Shown here piece after piece: positions 7,485-16,897 of a stretch of 64,000 bases of DNA (positions are counted from its first letter, which is position 1; the number at the start of each line of letters is the position of its first letter). The stretch spans positions 1,416,638 through 1,480,637 of the forward strand of contig NZ_JADBDS010000002.1 of assembly GCF_014873705.1 (NCBI RefSeq), given 5' to 3'. The notes below the pieces were generated by a model. The model saw only the letters and a program-made list of their open reading frames with translations. It searched no databases and was not told where the DNA came from. The stretch is from Mycobacterium sp. OAS707 (lineage in GTDB: Bacteria; Actinomycetota; Actinomycetes; Mycobacteriales; Mycobacteriaceae). The position numbers and the translations under genes are program-made.

Positions 7485-9692
7485 ATGACGCAGACCAACC
7501 AACGCACCAGCCCGCACTTGCGGCCGCACACGGCAGACCTCAACCGGCTGCTGATCGGCGAGCATCACGACCCGCATTCGATTCTGGGCGCCCACGAATA
7601 CACCGATCACACGGTGATTCGCGCCTATCGACCGCACGCAGTCGAGGTGGCCGCGCTCATCGGCGGTGAACGCTACGTGTTCACCCATATCGAGGCGGGA
7701 TTGTTCGCCGTCGCAGTGCCGTTCACCGATCTGGTGGATTACCGGCTCGAGGTGACGTATGACTCGGGCGGCGACGAGCCGCATGTTCACACCGTGGCCG
7801 ATGCGTATCGCTTCCTGCCCACCCTCGGTGAGATCGATCTGCACCTGTTCGCCGAGGGACGGCATGAGCGGCTGTGGGAGATCTTGGGCGCTCACCCGCG
7901 ACGCTTCACCACCCCCGACGGTGTCGTGGAAGGCGTGTCGTTCGCGGTATGGGCGCCAAATGCCAAGGGTGTCAGCCTGATCGGTGATTTCAACCATTGG
8001 GACGGCAACGAGGCCCAGCTGCGCGTGCTTGGCTCGACCGGCGTGTGGGAGTTGTTCTGGCCGGGCTTTGAGATCGGCGGAATGTACAAGTTCCGCGTAC
8101 ACGGCGCCGACGGGGCAGTGACCGAACGGGCCGACCCCATGGCTTTTGCCACGGAGGTGCCGCCGCAGACCGCGTCGAAGGTGACCAAGAGCGAGTACAC
8201 CTGGGACGACGCCGACTGGATGGCGAACCGGGCGGCGCAAAACCCGGTGTTCGAACCGATGAGCACCTACGAGGTGCACCTGATGTCATGGCGGCCGGGA
8301 CTGAGTTACCGACAGCTGGCCGACGAGCTGACGGAATATGTGGTGGCCCAGGGCTTCACGCATGTGGAGCTGATGCCCGTCGCCGAGCACCCGTTCGGCG
8401 GGTCATGGGGCTATCAGGTCACGTCGTACTACGCGCCGACGTCGCGACTGGGCAGCCCCGACGATTTCCGTTACCTCGTCGACAAGCTGCATCAGGCCGG
8501 AATCGGCGTGATCATGGACTGGGTGCCCGCACACTTCCCGAAGGACGCCTGGGCGCTGGGCCGCTTCGACGGCACCGCACTCTACGAGCACTCCGATCCG
8601 CGCCGTGGTGAGCAGTTGGATTGGGGCACTTATGTGTTCGACTTCGGCCGAGCCGAGGTGCGCAACTTCCTGGTCGCCAACGCGCTGTACTGGCTGCAGG
8701 AGTTCCACATCGACGGGCTGCGTGTCGACGCCGTCGCCTCGATGCTCTATCTCGACTACTCACGCCCAGAGGGCGGCTGGACGCCGAATATCTACGGCGG
8801 CCGCGAGAACCTCGAGGCCGTGCAGTTCCTGCAGGAGATGAACGCCACGGTGCACAAGCTCGCGCCAGGCATCGTCACCGTCGCTGAGGAGTCGACGTCG
8901 TGGCCTGGCGTCACGCGGGCGACCAACCTTGGCGGCCTTGGCTTCTCGATGAAGTGGAACATGGGCTGGATGAACGACACGCTGGAGTTCATCAAGCGCG
9001 ACCCGATTCACCGCAGTTTCCACCACCACGAGATCACGTTCTCGATGCTGTATGCGTACAGCGAGAACTTCGTGTTGCCGATCAGCCATGACGAGGTGGT
9101 GCACGGCAAGGGCACGCTGTGGGGCCGGATGCCCGGCAATGACCATGTGAAGGCCGCGGGGATGCGTGGGCTGCTGGCCTATCAGTGGGCACACCCCGGC
9201 AAGCAGTTGCTGTTCATGGGGCAGGAGTTCGGTCAGCGCGCGGAGTGGTCCGAGGAGCGCGGCGTCGACTGGTACCAGCTCGATGAGAACAGCTTCTCCA
9301 ACGGTATTCAGCGGCTGATGCAGGACATGAACGGCATCTACCGCGGCCGTCGGGCGCTGTGGTCGCAGGACACCAGGCCAGAGGGCTATTCGTGGATCGA
9401 CGCGAACGATTCGGCCAACAATGTGTTGAGCTTCATGCGTTTCGGTGACGACGGCTCGATGCTGGCGTGCGTGTTCAACTTCTCGGGCGCCGAACACACG
9501 CGCTACCGACTGGGCTTGCCGCACGCGGGCACCTGGCGCGAGGTGCTCAACACCGATGCCGACATCTACAACGGCACCGGCATCGGCAACTTCGGCGCGG
9601 TGGAGGCCACCGACGAACCGTGGCACGGACGTCCGGCGTCAGCGGTCATGGTGCTGCCGCCGCTGGCCGCGCTGTGGTTCGAGCCGGCCTGA
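7485..9692 (+). CDS. glgB: 1,4-alpha-glucan branching enzyme
   Basis: GH13_9 branching enzyme of 735 residues. It has an N1 region and a CBM48 domain (around SFAVWAPNAKGVSLIGDFNHWDG), then the catalytic barrel with nucleophile D415 (DGLRVDAVASML) and acid E468 (VTVAEEST). The third acid lies in SHDEVVHGKGTLWG near residue 536. The D-to-E spacing of 53 equals that of E. coli GlgB. It adds alpha-1,6 branches to the linear glucan extended by GlgE. Its start is 3 nt after the glgE stop and uses an SD (GGGAG) inside the end of glgE. Confidence 0.96.
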   Translation: MTQTNQRTSPHLRPHTADLNRLLIGEHHDPHSILGAHEYTDHTVIRAYRPHAVEVAALIGGERYVFTHIEAGLFAVAVPFTDLVDYRLEVTYDSGGDEPHVHTVADAYRFLPTLGEIDLHLFAEGRHERLWEILGAHPRRFTTPDGVVEGVSFAVWAPNAKGVSLIGDFNHWDGNEAQLRVLGSTGVWELFWPGFEIGGMYKFRVHGADGAVTERADPMAFATEVPPQTASKVTKSEYTWDDADWMANRAAQNPVFEPMSTYEVHLMSWRPGLSYRQLADELTEYVVAQGFTHVELMPVAEHPFGGSWGYQVTSYYAPTSRLGSPDDFRYLVDKLHQAGIGVIMDWVPAHFPKDAWALGRFDGTALYEHSDPRRGEQLDWGTYVFDFGRAEVRNFLVANALYWLQEFHIDGLRVDAVASMLYLDYSRPEGGWTPNIYGGRENLEAVQFLQEMNATVHKLAPGIVTVAEESTSWPGVTRATNLGGLGFSMKWNMGWMNDTLEFIKRDPIHRSFHHHEITFSMLYAYSENFVLPISHDEVVHGKGTLWGRMPGNDHVKAAGMRGLLAYQWAHPGKQLLFMGQEFGQRAEWSEERGVDWYQLDENSFSNGIQRLMQDMNGIYRGRRALWSQDTRPEGYSWIDANDSANNVLSFMRFGDDGSMLACVFNFSGAEHTRYRLGLPHAGTWREVLNTDADIYNGTGIGNFGAVEATDEPWHGRPASAVMVLPPLAALWFEPA

Positions 9693-9702
9693 TCTACGGC
9701 GG

Positions 9703-10593
9703 CTAGTACAGCGCGTTGGCCAGGTTGCGCCGGCCCGCGATGACCTCGGGGTCGGCGGGGTCGAACAGCTCGAACAATTCGATCAGCCGGGTGCGCACCT
9801 TGGTGCGGTCGTCGCCTGCGGTCCGTTTGATCAATGCGATCAGCCGGTTGAACGCCGACGCGACGTCCTGCTGAAGGATCTCGACATCGGCTGCGGCAAA
9901 CGCCAACTCGATGTCGTCGGGCTTGGCGTCGGCTGCGACGACGGCACCAGGTGCGCGGGAGGTCGCGCGCTGCAGGAAGCCGATCTGACGCACCGCGCCC
10001 TTCGCTTCTTCGTGGTTCGGGTTCGCGGTGAGCAGCCCTTGGTACGCCTGCAGCGCCGCATCGAAATCGCCGGCGTCCAAATGCGCTCGAGCTTGGGCCA
10101 GTTGAGGATCGACCTGCTCGGGCTCCTCGCCCTCGCCGTTGCCTGCGAGCTTGCCCGCCGTCGCGTTCAGCACTTGGTCGATGACCCCGCGAAGCTGCTC
10201 TGGAGGTGGCGCTCCCTCGAACTTGGTCAACAGCGTTCCGCCGGCAACCACCACGACAGTGGGGATCGCCTGTACCCGCAGCGCCTGTGCGACCTGTGGA
10301 GCCGTGTCGACGTTCACCGTCGCCAACGACCACTTACCGCCATCGGCGTCCGCGAGAGCGCTCAGGTCCTGGCCCAGTCGTACGCTGGCTTCGCTGCGAG
10401 GCGACCACAGCAGCACGAAAACCGGCGCCTCGTTCGACCGGACCAGCACCTCGGCTTCGAAGTTGGCCTCGGTGATCTCGACGCCGCTCGGCGGGGCCGC
10501 GCTTTCGCCCGCAGGTGCCGATCGTTGTTTGAGGGCTGACAGGTCAACCGCACCGGCCATGGAGGCCGCGATGGGAGGACGGGGACGACTCAC
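9703..10593 (-). CDS. YbbN/CnoX-like thioredoxin-TPR co-chaperone
   Basis: 296 residues, orthologue of Rv1324 by order and sequence (MAGAVDLSALKQR, WSPRSEAS, the RTRLIELFELFDPADPEV block, RRNLANALY end). It has a thioredoxin fold at about 45-150 and TPR-like helices in the second half. The redox CxxC is absent: the position reads SPRSEAS, so it cannot be a disulfide reductase. The family is known for holdase/chaperone-transfer activity in E. coli (CnoX). It is convergent with glgB, 10 nt apart. Confidence 0.85.
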   Translation of the reverse strand: MSRPRPPIAASMAGAVDLSALKQRSAPAGESAAPPSGVEITEANFEAEVLVRSNEAPVFVLLWSPRSEASVRLGQDLSALADADGGKWSLATVNVDTAPQVAQALRVQAIPTVVVVAGGTLLTKFEGAPPPEQLRGVIDQVLNATAGKLAGNGEGEEPEQVDPQLAQARAHLDAGDFDAALQAYQGLLTANPNHEEAKGAVRQIGFLQRATSRAPGAVVAADAKPDDIELAFAAADVEILQQDVASAFNRLIALIKRTAGDDRTKVRTRLIELFELFDPADPEVIAGRRNLANALY

Positions 10594-10606
10594 GCCCCCA
10601 AGTCTG

Positions 10607-10990
10607 TCACGTCGTTTCCGGTGCGCGCCGCCCTGGTTGGGAGGCGGCCGAGACGGTCTCCGCAGGCCCGATACGACCCGTCCTATCGGCCCATATGAGG
10701 AAGATCACACTGGCCAGCGGCACAATGCTCGCCAGCAACGCCAGCAACCACGTACGAGCCGCCCAGTGGTACGCGATTCCGACCAGTAGACCGGTCACGA
10801 CAAAGGCGATGAAAACAAGGCCGTGGGCCATGCCGAACACCTTGACGCCGATTTCGGTGCGCGGCGTGCCCAGGTACTTGAAGTACATGCCGACCAGCAG
10901 ACCGACCCAGCTGACGGCTTCCGCCAGCGCGATCAGCCGGAACCAGCCGGGGGCGCTACGCAGATCAAACGCGCTAGTCATAGCGCACAT
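10607..10990 (-). CDS. DUF3817 integral membrane protein
   Basis: 127 residues with three hydrophobic segments, WFRLIALAEAVSWVGLLVGM, GMAHGLVFIAFVVTGLLVGI and WLLALLASIVPLASVIFLIW. The EA..W.GLL.GM.FKY and GxxHG spacing is typical of DUF3817. Function is unknown for the family. A second Met at residue 4 is an alternative start. It reads in the same direction as fadA4 upstream (20 nt gap), where a small hairpin TACTAC/GTAGTA (10990-11009) overlaps the start. Confidence 0.7.
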   Translation of the reverse strand: MCAMTSAFDLRSAPGWFRLIALAEAVSWVGLLVGMYFKYLGTPRTEIGVKVFGMAHGLVFIAFVVTGLLVGIAYHWAARTWLLALLASIVPLASVIFLIWADRTGRIGPAETVSAASQPGRRAPETT

Positions 10991-11010
10991 ACTACAGAGC
11001 GTCGTAGTAG

Positions 11011-12192
11011 CTACCCGGCGCGAAGCATCAGGGCGTCACCCTGGCCGCCCGCACCGCACAGCGCGGCCACGGCGTAGCCGGAACCGCGTCGGGCCAGCTC
11101 AAGGGCGGCGTGCAGGGTGATGCGCGCCCCGGACATGCCGATCGGATGACCGATGGCGATGGCACCGCCGTTGACGTTGACCTTCTCCGGGTCGACGCCG
11201 AGTTCCTTCGTCGACGCCAGCGCGACCGCCGCGAACGCCTCGTTGATCTCGATGACGTCGAGCTGGTCCACCGAAATGCCTTCGCGGGCAATCGCCTTCT
11301 TGATGGCGTTGGCGGGCTGTGACTGCAATGTGGAGTCCGGGCCCGCGACGACGCCGTGGGCGCCGATCTCGCACAGCCACGTCAGGCCGAGCTCCTGCGC
11401 CTTGGCCTTTTTCATCACCACGACGGCCGCCGCGCCGTCGGAGATCTGGGAGGCGGACCCGGCGGTGATCGTGCCGTCCTTGCGGAACGCGGGCTTCAGA
11501 CCTGCCAACGACTCGGCCGTGGTGTTGGCACGGATGCCCTCATCCTCGGTGAACTCGATCGGATCTCCCTTGCGCTGAGGGATCTTGACCGGCACCACCT
11601 CGTCGGCAAAGACGCCGTCTTTCCATGCGGCAGCGGCCTTTTGGTGCGAGGCCGCGGCGACCTCGTCCTGCTCGGCGCGGGTGAACCGGTCGACGTCGTT
11701 GCGCTGCTCGGTGAGCGCACCCATCGGCTGGTCGGTGAAGACGTCGTGCAGACCGTCGTAAGCCATGTGGTCGAGCACCGTGACGTCGCCGTACTTGTAG
11801 CCGGAACGGCTGTCCATCAGCAGGTGCGGCGCCTTGGTCATCGACTCCTGGCCGCCTGCGACGACGACGTCGAACTCGCCTGCACGAATGAGCTGATCGG
11901 CGAGAGCGATCGCGTCGATGCCCGACAGGCACATCTTGTTGATGGTCAGCGAAGGCACATCCCAGCCGATTCCGGCGCCGACGGCGGCCTGACGGGCGGG
12001 CATTTGGCCCGCGCCGGCGGTCAGTACCTGACCCATGATCACGTACTCGACCAGCGACGCCGGAACTCCTGCCTTCTCCAGCGCGCCCGCAATGGCGATG
12101 GCGCCGAGATCGCTGCCGGAGAAGTCCTTCAGCGAACCCATGAGCTTGCCTACGGGAGTGCGGGCTCCAGCAACAATCACCGACGTCGTCAT
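11011..12192 (-). CDS. fadA4: Acetyl-CoA C-acetyltransferase (thiolase)
   Basis: 393-residue biosynthetic-type thiolase that interconverts two acetyl-CoA with acetoacetyl-CoA. Nucleophile C88 is in NKMCLSGIDA, the His is in AIAIGHPIGMSG, and the second Cys is in AALCGAGGQGDAL. I start at the ATG at 12192, preceded by GGAGGGA; a longer frame to 12240 only adds an atypical leader. Order and sequence match Rv1323 (fadA4). It is divergent from the epimerase gene, an arrangement kept in M. tuberculosis. Confidence 0.94.
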   Translation of the reverse strand: MTTSVIVAGARTPVGKLMGSLKDFSGSDLGAIAIAGALEKAGVPASLVEYVIMGQVLTAGAGQMPARQAAVGAGIGWDVPSLTINKMCLSGIDAIALADQLIRAGEFDVVVAGGQESMTKAPHLLMDSRSGYKYGDVTVLDHMAYDGLHDVFTDQPMGALTEQRNDVDRFTRAEQDEVAAASHQKAAAAWKDGVFADEVVPVKIPQRKGDPIEFTEDEGIRANTTAESLAGLKPAFRKDGTITAGSASQISDGAAAVVVMKKAKAQELGLTWLCEIGAHGVVAGPDSTLQSQPANAIKKAIAREGISVDQLDVIEINEAFAAVALASTKELGVDPEKVNVNGGAIAIGHPIGMSGARITLHAALELARRGSGYAVAALCGAGGQGDALMLRAG

Positions 12193-12275
12193 TTGTTCCC
12201 TCCAAGGAATGGGTATTCGGAGATGTGGCCCATGACACATTCCGCAAACATCTGTCTCAAGGTTACCGTTACGTT

Positions 12276-12746
12276 ATGAGCACCGAGCACGTAGAGGCAC
12301 GTCCAGCGCTTGCGAGTGCTCTCGTAACGGCGATCGACCACGTCGGCATCGCTGTCCCCGATCTCGATGCTGCGATCAAGTGGTACCACGACCACCTCGG
12401 CATGATCGTGCTGCACGAGGAGATCAACGAAGAGCAGGGTGTCCGCGAGGCCATGCTGTCGGTGCGTGGCGCTCCGAAGGGCAGCGCCGAGATCCAGCTG
12501 ATGGCACCGCTCGACGAGACGTCGACCATCGCCAAGTTCCTCGACAAGCGCGGCCCCGGCCTGCAGCAGTTGGCCTACCGCACGAGCGACATCGACCTGC
12601 TGAGCGAGAGGCTGCGCGCCGAGGGTGTCCGGCTTCTGTACGACGCGCCCCGACGTGGCACGGCGAATTCACGGATCAACTTCATTCATCCCAAGGATGC
12701 AGGCGGCGTGCTCATCGAGCTCGTCGAGCCGGCCGAAGAGCATTAA
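12276..12746 (+). CDS. Methylmalonyl-CoA epimerase
   Basis: VOC-fold epimerase of 156 residues that interconverts R- and S-methylmalonyl-CoA for the propionate-to-succinate route. The pattern HVGIAVPDLDAAIKWY, EIQLMAP and GVLIELVEP gives the metal ligands His, Gln/His and Glu. It matches Rv1322A by position. I start at 12276 (MSTEHVEARPALA); an in-frame ATG 51 nt upstream would run into the fadA4 promoter gap. Its 3' end overlaps the convergent zinc-ribbon gene by 4 nt. Confidence 0.92.
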   Translation: MSTEHVEARPALASALVTAIDHVGIAVPDLDAAIKWYHDHLGMIVLHEEINEEQGVREAMLSVRGAPKGSAEIQLMAPLDETSTIAKFLDKRGPGLQQLAYRTSDIDLLSERLRAEGVRLLYDAPRRGTANSRINFIHPKDAGGVLIELVEPAEEH

Positions 12747-13033
12747 GACCACTTCCGCGTAGGACTGCGCCGCTGCACCCAACACGGCGTGTGCCAATGC
12801 CGTCTGTCCTCAGCGGCGTGTTCACCGCCGTCGGCGGGCCATACCACCAAATGCGCTGTGCCCGAGCGGATCTCGTGATCACATCCCGGGCAGCGGTAGA
12901 CCTTGGTGGCGCGCGCCGCCGTGATGGCCCTCACCTCGTAGTCGTATCCGTCGGGCCCGGTCTCGATGCGCCGACTCTCCGGCAACGGCGCTAGCGGGCG
13001 TTGCCTGCGAGGTGGCGTTCGACGCCGCGGCAT
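12743..13033 (-). CDS. Small zinc-ribbon-like protein (Rv1322-type)
   Basis: 96 residues, basic Arg/Pro-rich N-terminus (MPRRRTPPRRQRP), then CPGCDHEI and HWHTPCW, which together look like a Cys/His zinc-binding site of HNH-adjacent or ribbon type. It corresponds in position to Rv1322. It lies 12 nt downstream of nucS on the same strand, so the two are probably cotranscribed. A nucleic-acid related role is plausible from the basic tail and the nucS link, but nothing in the sequence proves it. Confidence 0.75.
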   Translation of the reverse strand: MPRRRTPPRRQRPLAPLPESRRIETGPDGYDYEVRAITAARATKVYRCPGCDHEIRSGTAHLVVWPADGGEHAAEDRRHWHTPCWVQRRSPTRKWS

Positions 13034-13045
13034 TTACCCAGTCTG

Positions 13046-13717
13046 TCAGAACAGCCGGAACTCGTCGCTGTCCATGCCGCGCATTGCGTCGTAGTCCAAA
13101 GTCACACAACGGATCCCGCGATCGGTGGCCAGCGTTCGGGCCTGCGGCTTGATCTGCTGGGCGGCGAACACGCCGGCAACCGGGGCGAGCACGGTGTCGC
13201 GGTTGAGCAACTCGAGATAGCGGGTCAGCTGCTCGACGCCGTCGATCTCGCCGCGTCGCTTGATCTCGACGGCCACCGACCGACCCTGTTCGTCGCGGCA
13301 CAGCAGGTCGACCGGTCCGATCGCGGTCATGTACTCCCGTCGCACCAGGGTGTACCCGGCACCGAGCAGCTCCACGTGCTCGGCAAGCAGCGCCTGCAGG
13401 TGCGCCTCGACGCCGTCCTTGACCAGGCCGGGGTCGACGCCAAGCTCATGGCTGGAGTCGTGCTCGATGTCCTCCACCGTGATGCGCAACTGCTCGCCGG
13501 CCTTGTTCTGCACCACCCAGACGGGCGCAGGCCCTTCGAGCTCCTCGGAGAGCCAGCAGGGCGGGCTCATCCAGTTCAACGGCTTGTAGGCCCGGTCATC
13601 GGCATGGACGCTGACCGATCCGTCGGCCTTGAACAGCAGCAGCCTGCGGGCAGAGGGCAGGTGGGCGGTGAGCCGCCCCACGTAGTCGACAGTGCACTGG
13701 GCGATCACGAGACGCAC
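13046..13717 (-). CDS. nucS: Mismatch-specific endonuclease NucS (EndoMS)
   Basis: 223 residues; makes double-strand cuts at mismatches in the MutS/MutL-independent mismatch repair of actinobacteria. The N-terminal DNA-binding half begins MRLVIAQCTVDYVGRL. The C-terminal RecB-like nuclease shows GPVDLLCRDEQGRSVAVEIKRRG, a PD-(D/E)xK core. The tail ends DSDEFRLF, which matches the C-terminal clamp-binding motif known for this family. Matches Rv1321. The methyltransferase repair genes that sit close to it in M. tuberculosis are about 47 kb away here. Confidence 0.95.
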   Translation of the reverse strand: MRLVIAQCTVDYVGRLTAHLPSARRLLLFKADGSVSVHADDRAYKPLNWMSPPCWLSEELEGPAPVWVVQNKAGEQLRITVEDIEHDSSHELGVDPGLVKDGVEAHLQALLAEHVELLGAGYTLVRREYMTAIGPVDLLCRDEQGRSVAVEIKRRGEIDGVEQLTRYLELLNRDTVLAPVAGVFAAQQIKPQARTLATDRGIRCVTLDYDAMRGMDSDEFRLF

Positions 13718-13762
13718 CCGAACACCTTATGCGGCGCGACCGCCAAATTAGGCTGAGCCACG

Positions 13763-15352
13763 ATGAGCGTTGCGCAGAGGCTGGGCCGTGTCCTGGAGAA
13801 GGTGACCAGGCAGAGCGGTCGGCTGCCCGATACGCCCGATTACGGGTCGTGGCTGCTTGGCAAGTCCACCGAAAGTCAGGCGCGCCGACGGGTCCGTATC
13901 CAGGTGATCCTGACCGTGTTCATCTTGGTCGCCAACGTCATCGGCATCGGCGCCGCGCTGCTCCTGGTGACCGTGGCTTTTCCAGTGCCGAGTGTTTTCA
14001 GCGACGCGCCGTTCTGGGTGACCTGGGTGGTGTGCCCGGCGTACGTGCTGGTGGCACTGTTGATCGGCACCTTTTGGATCACGCGCCGAACGGTCAACGC
14101 ACTGCGATGGGCCATCGAGGAGCGCGCGCCGACGCACGAGGACCAGCTCAACGCATTCCTCGCCCCGTGGCGGGTGGCAAGGGCGCACCTGATCCTGTGG
14201 GGTATCGGCGCGGCGCTCTTCACCACCCTGTACGGATTGCAGAACACGACGTTCATCCCGCGGTTCCTGTTCACCATCAGCTTCGCCGGTGCGGTGATCG
14301 CGACGGCGTGCTACCTGTTGACCGAGTTCGCGTTGCGACCGGTGGCGGCGCAGGCGCTGGAGGCTGGTCCGCCCCCGCGCCGGCTCACCGCGGGGATCAT
14401 GGGCAGGCTGATGGTCGTGTGGTTTCTCGGATCACTGCCCGTGGTCGGAATCGCGTTGCTCGCGGTGTTCGCGGTGTCGCTGCAGAACCTCACCGAGACG
14501 CAATTTGCCGTCGCGGTATGGATTTTGGCGATCGTTGCGTTGCTTGTCGGCTTCATCCTGATGTACATCGTGTCCTGGCTGACCGCGACTCCGGTGCGCG
14601 TGGTGCGGGCGGCGCTCAAGCACGTCGAACAGGGCGACTTCGACTGCAACGTGGTGGTTTTCGACGGCACCGAACTCGGCGAGCTGCAGCGCGGATTCAA
14701 CACGATGGTGGGCGGGCTACGTGAACGCGAACGGGTTCGCGACCTGTTCGGCCGCCACGTTGGGCGCGAGGTTGCGGCCGCCGCCGAACAGCAGCGGCCC
14801 AAGCTGGGTGGCGAAGAACGCCACGTCGCAATGATTTTCGTCGACATCATCGGCTCGACACAGCTGGTGACGGGCCGGCCTGCGACCGAAGTGGTCGACC
14901 TGCTGAACCGGTTCTTCGCCGTGATCGTCGAGGAAGTCGACCGCCACCACGGCTTTGTGAACAAGTTCGAGGGCGATGCGGCGTTGGCAGTGTTCGGCGC
15001 TCCGAATCATCTGGACAATCCCGAAGACGAGGCGCTGGCGGCCAGTCGCGCCATCGCGCGCCGGATCCGCGACGAGGTGCCCGACTTCGAAGCCGGTATC
15101 GGAGTTGCCTCGGGCGAGGCCGTCGCCGGAAACGTCGGCGCCAAAGAACGTTTCGAGTACACCGTCATCGGCGAGCCGGTCAACGAAGCAGCCAGGCTCT
15201 GCGAACTGTCCAAGGAGACGCCCGGACACTTGCTGGCATCGTCGGACACGGTTCGCAACGCCAGCGAAAGCGAATGTCGTCATTGGACTTTCGGGGACAC
15301 GGTGACGTTGCGTGGCCACGACGAGCCGACCAGGCTTGCGTTGCCCGTGTAG
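13763..15352 (+). CDS. Membrane-bound class III adenylate cyclase with HAMP domain
   Basis: 529 residues. The N-terminal half (about 45-280) has six hydrophobic spans, followed by a HAMP linker (SWLTATPVRVVRAALKHVEQGDF) and a C-terminal cyclase catalytic domain. D361 (MIFVDIIGST) and D405 (KFEGDAALAVFG) are the metal ligands, K401 sits at the purine-specifying position, and NEAARL carries the transition-state Asn/Arg pair. It belongs to the Rv1318c/Rv1319c/Rv1320c group; M. tuberculosis has three tandem copies, this window one. It is divergent from nucS. Confidence 0.92.
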   Translation: MSVAQRLGRVLEKVTRQSGRLPDTPDYGSWLLGKSTESQARRRVRIQVILTVFILVANVIGIGAALLLVTVAFPVPSVFSDAPFWVTWVVCPAYVLVALLIGTFWITRRTVNALRWAIEERAPTHEDQLNAFLAPWRVARAHLILWGIGAALFTTLYGLQNTTFIPRFLFTISFAGAVIATACYLLTEFALRPVAAQALEAGPPPRRLTAGIMGRLMVVWFLGSLPVVGIALLAVFAVSLQNLTETQFAVAVWILAIVALLVGFILMYIVSWLTATPVRVVRAALKHVEQGDFDCNVVVFDGTELGELQRGFNTMVGGLRERERVRDLFGRHVGREVAAAAEQQRPKLGGEERHVAMIFVDIIGSTQLVTGRPATEVVDLLNRFFAVIVEEVDRHHGFVNKFEGDAALAVFGAPNHLDNPEDEALAASRAIARRIRDEVPDFEAGIGVASGEAVAGNVGAKERFEYTVIGEPVNEAARLCELSKETPGHLLASSDTVRNASESECRHWTFGDTVTLRGHDEPTRLALPV

Positions 15353-15475
15353 TTGTCAATCTGTAATCGGTTGCACAGCGGGCGCACATCGTCAGCACAG
15401 AGCCAACCAAAGTCGGCCTCATAACGTTTCGTCGGGTGGCAGCGATTGCCGCACGACGAGAAACGGAGTGAGGAA

Positions 15476-15784
15476 ATGTCTTTCAAACGTGCGTTGTCCG
15501 CATCGGCGCTCGCAGCTGGAATCGGAGTTGCCGGGCTGTTCGGTGTCGGTCTTGGAACGGCAAGCGCAGATCCGTGGGGTTGCGACCGCCCGGGCCAACC
15601 AGTGTGTGGAGACCACCACGACGACCGCGGCCCCGGCCCCGTCGACTGGCACGGTCGCGGCATCGACCAGGCCCGCGGTGACCATCAGCCGTTCAACTGG
15701 ATGGGTCAGCAGGTGAACCCCGTTCCCGCCGGTGACGGAAACGGCTGGGGCTTCTGGTTCCTCGGTCAGTGGATTCCGCTGTAG
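15476..15784 (+). CDS. Small secreted Gly/Trp/Pro-rich protein
   Basis: 102 residues. The start at 15476 follows GGAG/AGGA. A signal peptide runs to TASA and is cleaved before DPWGCDRPGQPVCGDHH. The mature chain has two Cys, a His/Asp cluster and a Trp-rich end (NGWGFWFLGQWIPL). I do not recognise a characterised family; short exported proteins of this composition are common in mycobacteria. Confidence 0.7.
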   Translation: MSFKRALSASALAAGIGVAGLFGVGLGTASADPWGCDRPGQPVCGDHHDDRGPGPVDWHGRGIDQARGDHQPFNWMGQQVNPVPAGDGNGWGFWFLGQWIPL

Positions 15785-15846
15785 CGAGTCGAGTTCGAGG
15801 CGGGTCGCCACAATCCGGCGGCCCGCTTCGTCGCGCTCGCGCTCTG

Positions 15847-16629
15847 CTAGCTGTCGAACTTTTCGTTCGGTTCGGCAAAGCCGGCGTCGGCGAAGACCTT
15901 TCGGCTGGCGACGTCGGTGACATCCTCCACGAACTTCTTCGCGAGTTGGGCTTGATCAGAGTCCTTCAACGGTGCGATCCACGAGGTGACCGTCGCGTCG
16001 GCGGCCTCAGGAAAGGCGAACCACGAAACGTTGTCGCCGGCGTTCAGCACATCGGTCTTGAACACCAGACCCGCGTCGACTTTCCCCGTGCCTACGTCTC
16101 GGAGAACGTCCGTTTCGGTCATGTCGATGTTCACCGGGTTCAGCCGGATCCCCGAGCGGTCTTCGAGTTGGCGGACCACAGACCCGCAGGTGCCCGGCCC
16201 ACCGCACACCGCCGCACGCACTCCGGGTCGGGCCAGGTCTGCCAGCGAGGCCAGATGAGCAGGGTTGCCCGACGCCGTGGCGATGACCAGGCTGTTTGCC
16301 GCGATCGGTACCGGAGTCGAATCGATGAGACCGGCTTTTTCGACTGCTGCCATGTTCTCGTGGTCACCGGATACGAAGACGTCCGCACCGTTACCGTCCG
16401 CCAACTCTTCCGAAAGGCCCGACGAGCCCGCAAAGATGAATTCGACTGAAGTCCCGGGGTTTTCGGCCTCGAATCGCTTGCCGATCGCAGTGAGGCTCTT
16501 GATCATCGCCGACGATGCGTACACCGTGATCGACGTCGTCGGTACCGGGTGTGACTGCGCGCTGCAGCCACTCGCCGTGACCACCAAGAGAATCCCGGCT
16601 GCCATTGTTCGCTCGAATCGGCCGCGCAT
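15847..16629 (-). CDS. modA: Molybdate-binding lipoprotein ModA
   Basis: 260 residues. The lipobox VTASGC gives a lipidated Cys near residue 22. The mature part follows ModA: ITVYASSAMIKSLTAIGKRFE, FAGSSGLSEELADGNGADVFVSGD, NSLVIAT, and the ADAGLVFKTD hinge. It would present molybdate (or tungstate) to an ABC permease. No modB or modC is next to it, so it is an orphan here and would have to work with a permease encoded elsewhere. M. tuberculosis modA (Rv1857) is at a different locus. Confidence 0.85.
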   Translation of the reverse strand: MRGRFERTMAAGILLVVTASGCSAQSHPVPTTSITVYASSAMIKSLTAIGKRFEAENPGTSVEFIFAGSSGLSEELADGNGADVFVSGDHENMAAVEKAGLIDSTPVPIAANSLVIATASGNPAHLASLADLARPGVRAAVCGGPGTCGSVVRQLEDRSGIRLNPVNIDMTETDVLRDVGTGKVDAGLVFKTDVLNAGDNVSWFAFPEAADATVTSWIAPLKDSDQAQLAKKFVEDVTDVASRKVFADAGFAEPNEKFDS

Positions 16630-16897
16630 CGGTCATGACCATACCGATTCAGCTCCAGCGAATGAAACTCACACCGGTATGTCATGTTGTGGACTTGCGT
16701 CACGTCACCTGCGAATTGGCTTGCGTTCATCCCATAAAGGATCACCAGGGGGCAGGCTTGAGCACGTGGGAAAGGTTGGAGGCGTCGTCCGCCACACGAC
16801 GATGGTCAGCGAGCCTCGGGTGCGGCTCGCCGATGGCGACACGACGCGGCCCGCAGAAGACGACCGTCTGAGCTCCCGTGCGGGACAAGGGTTGTTG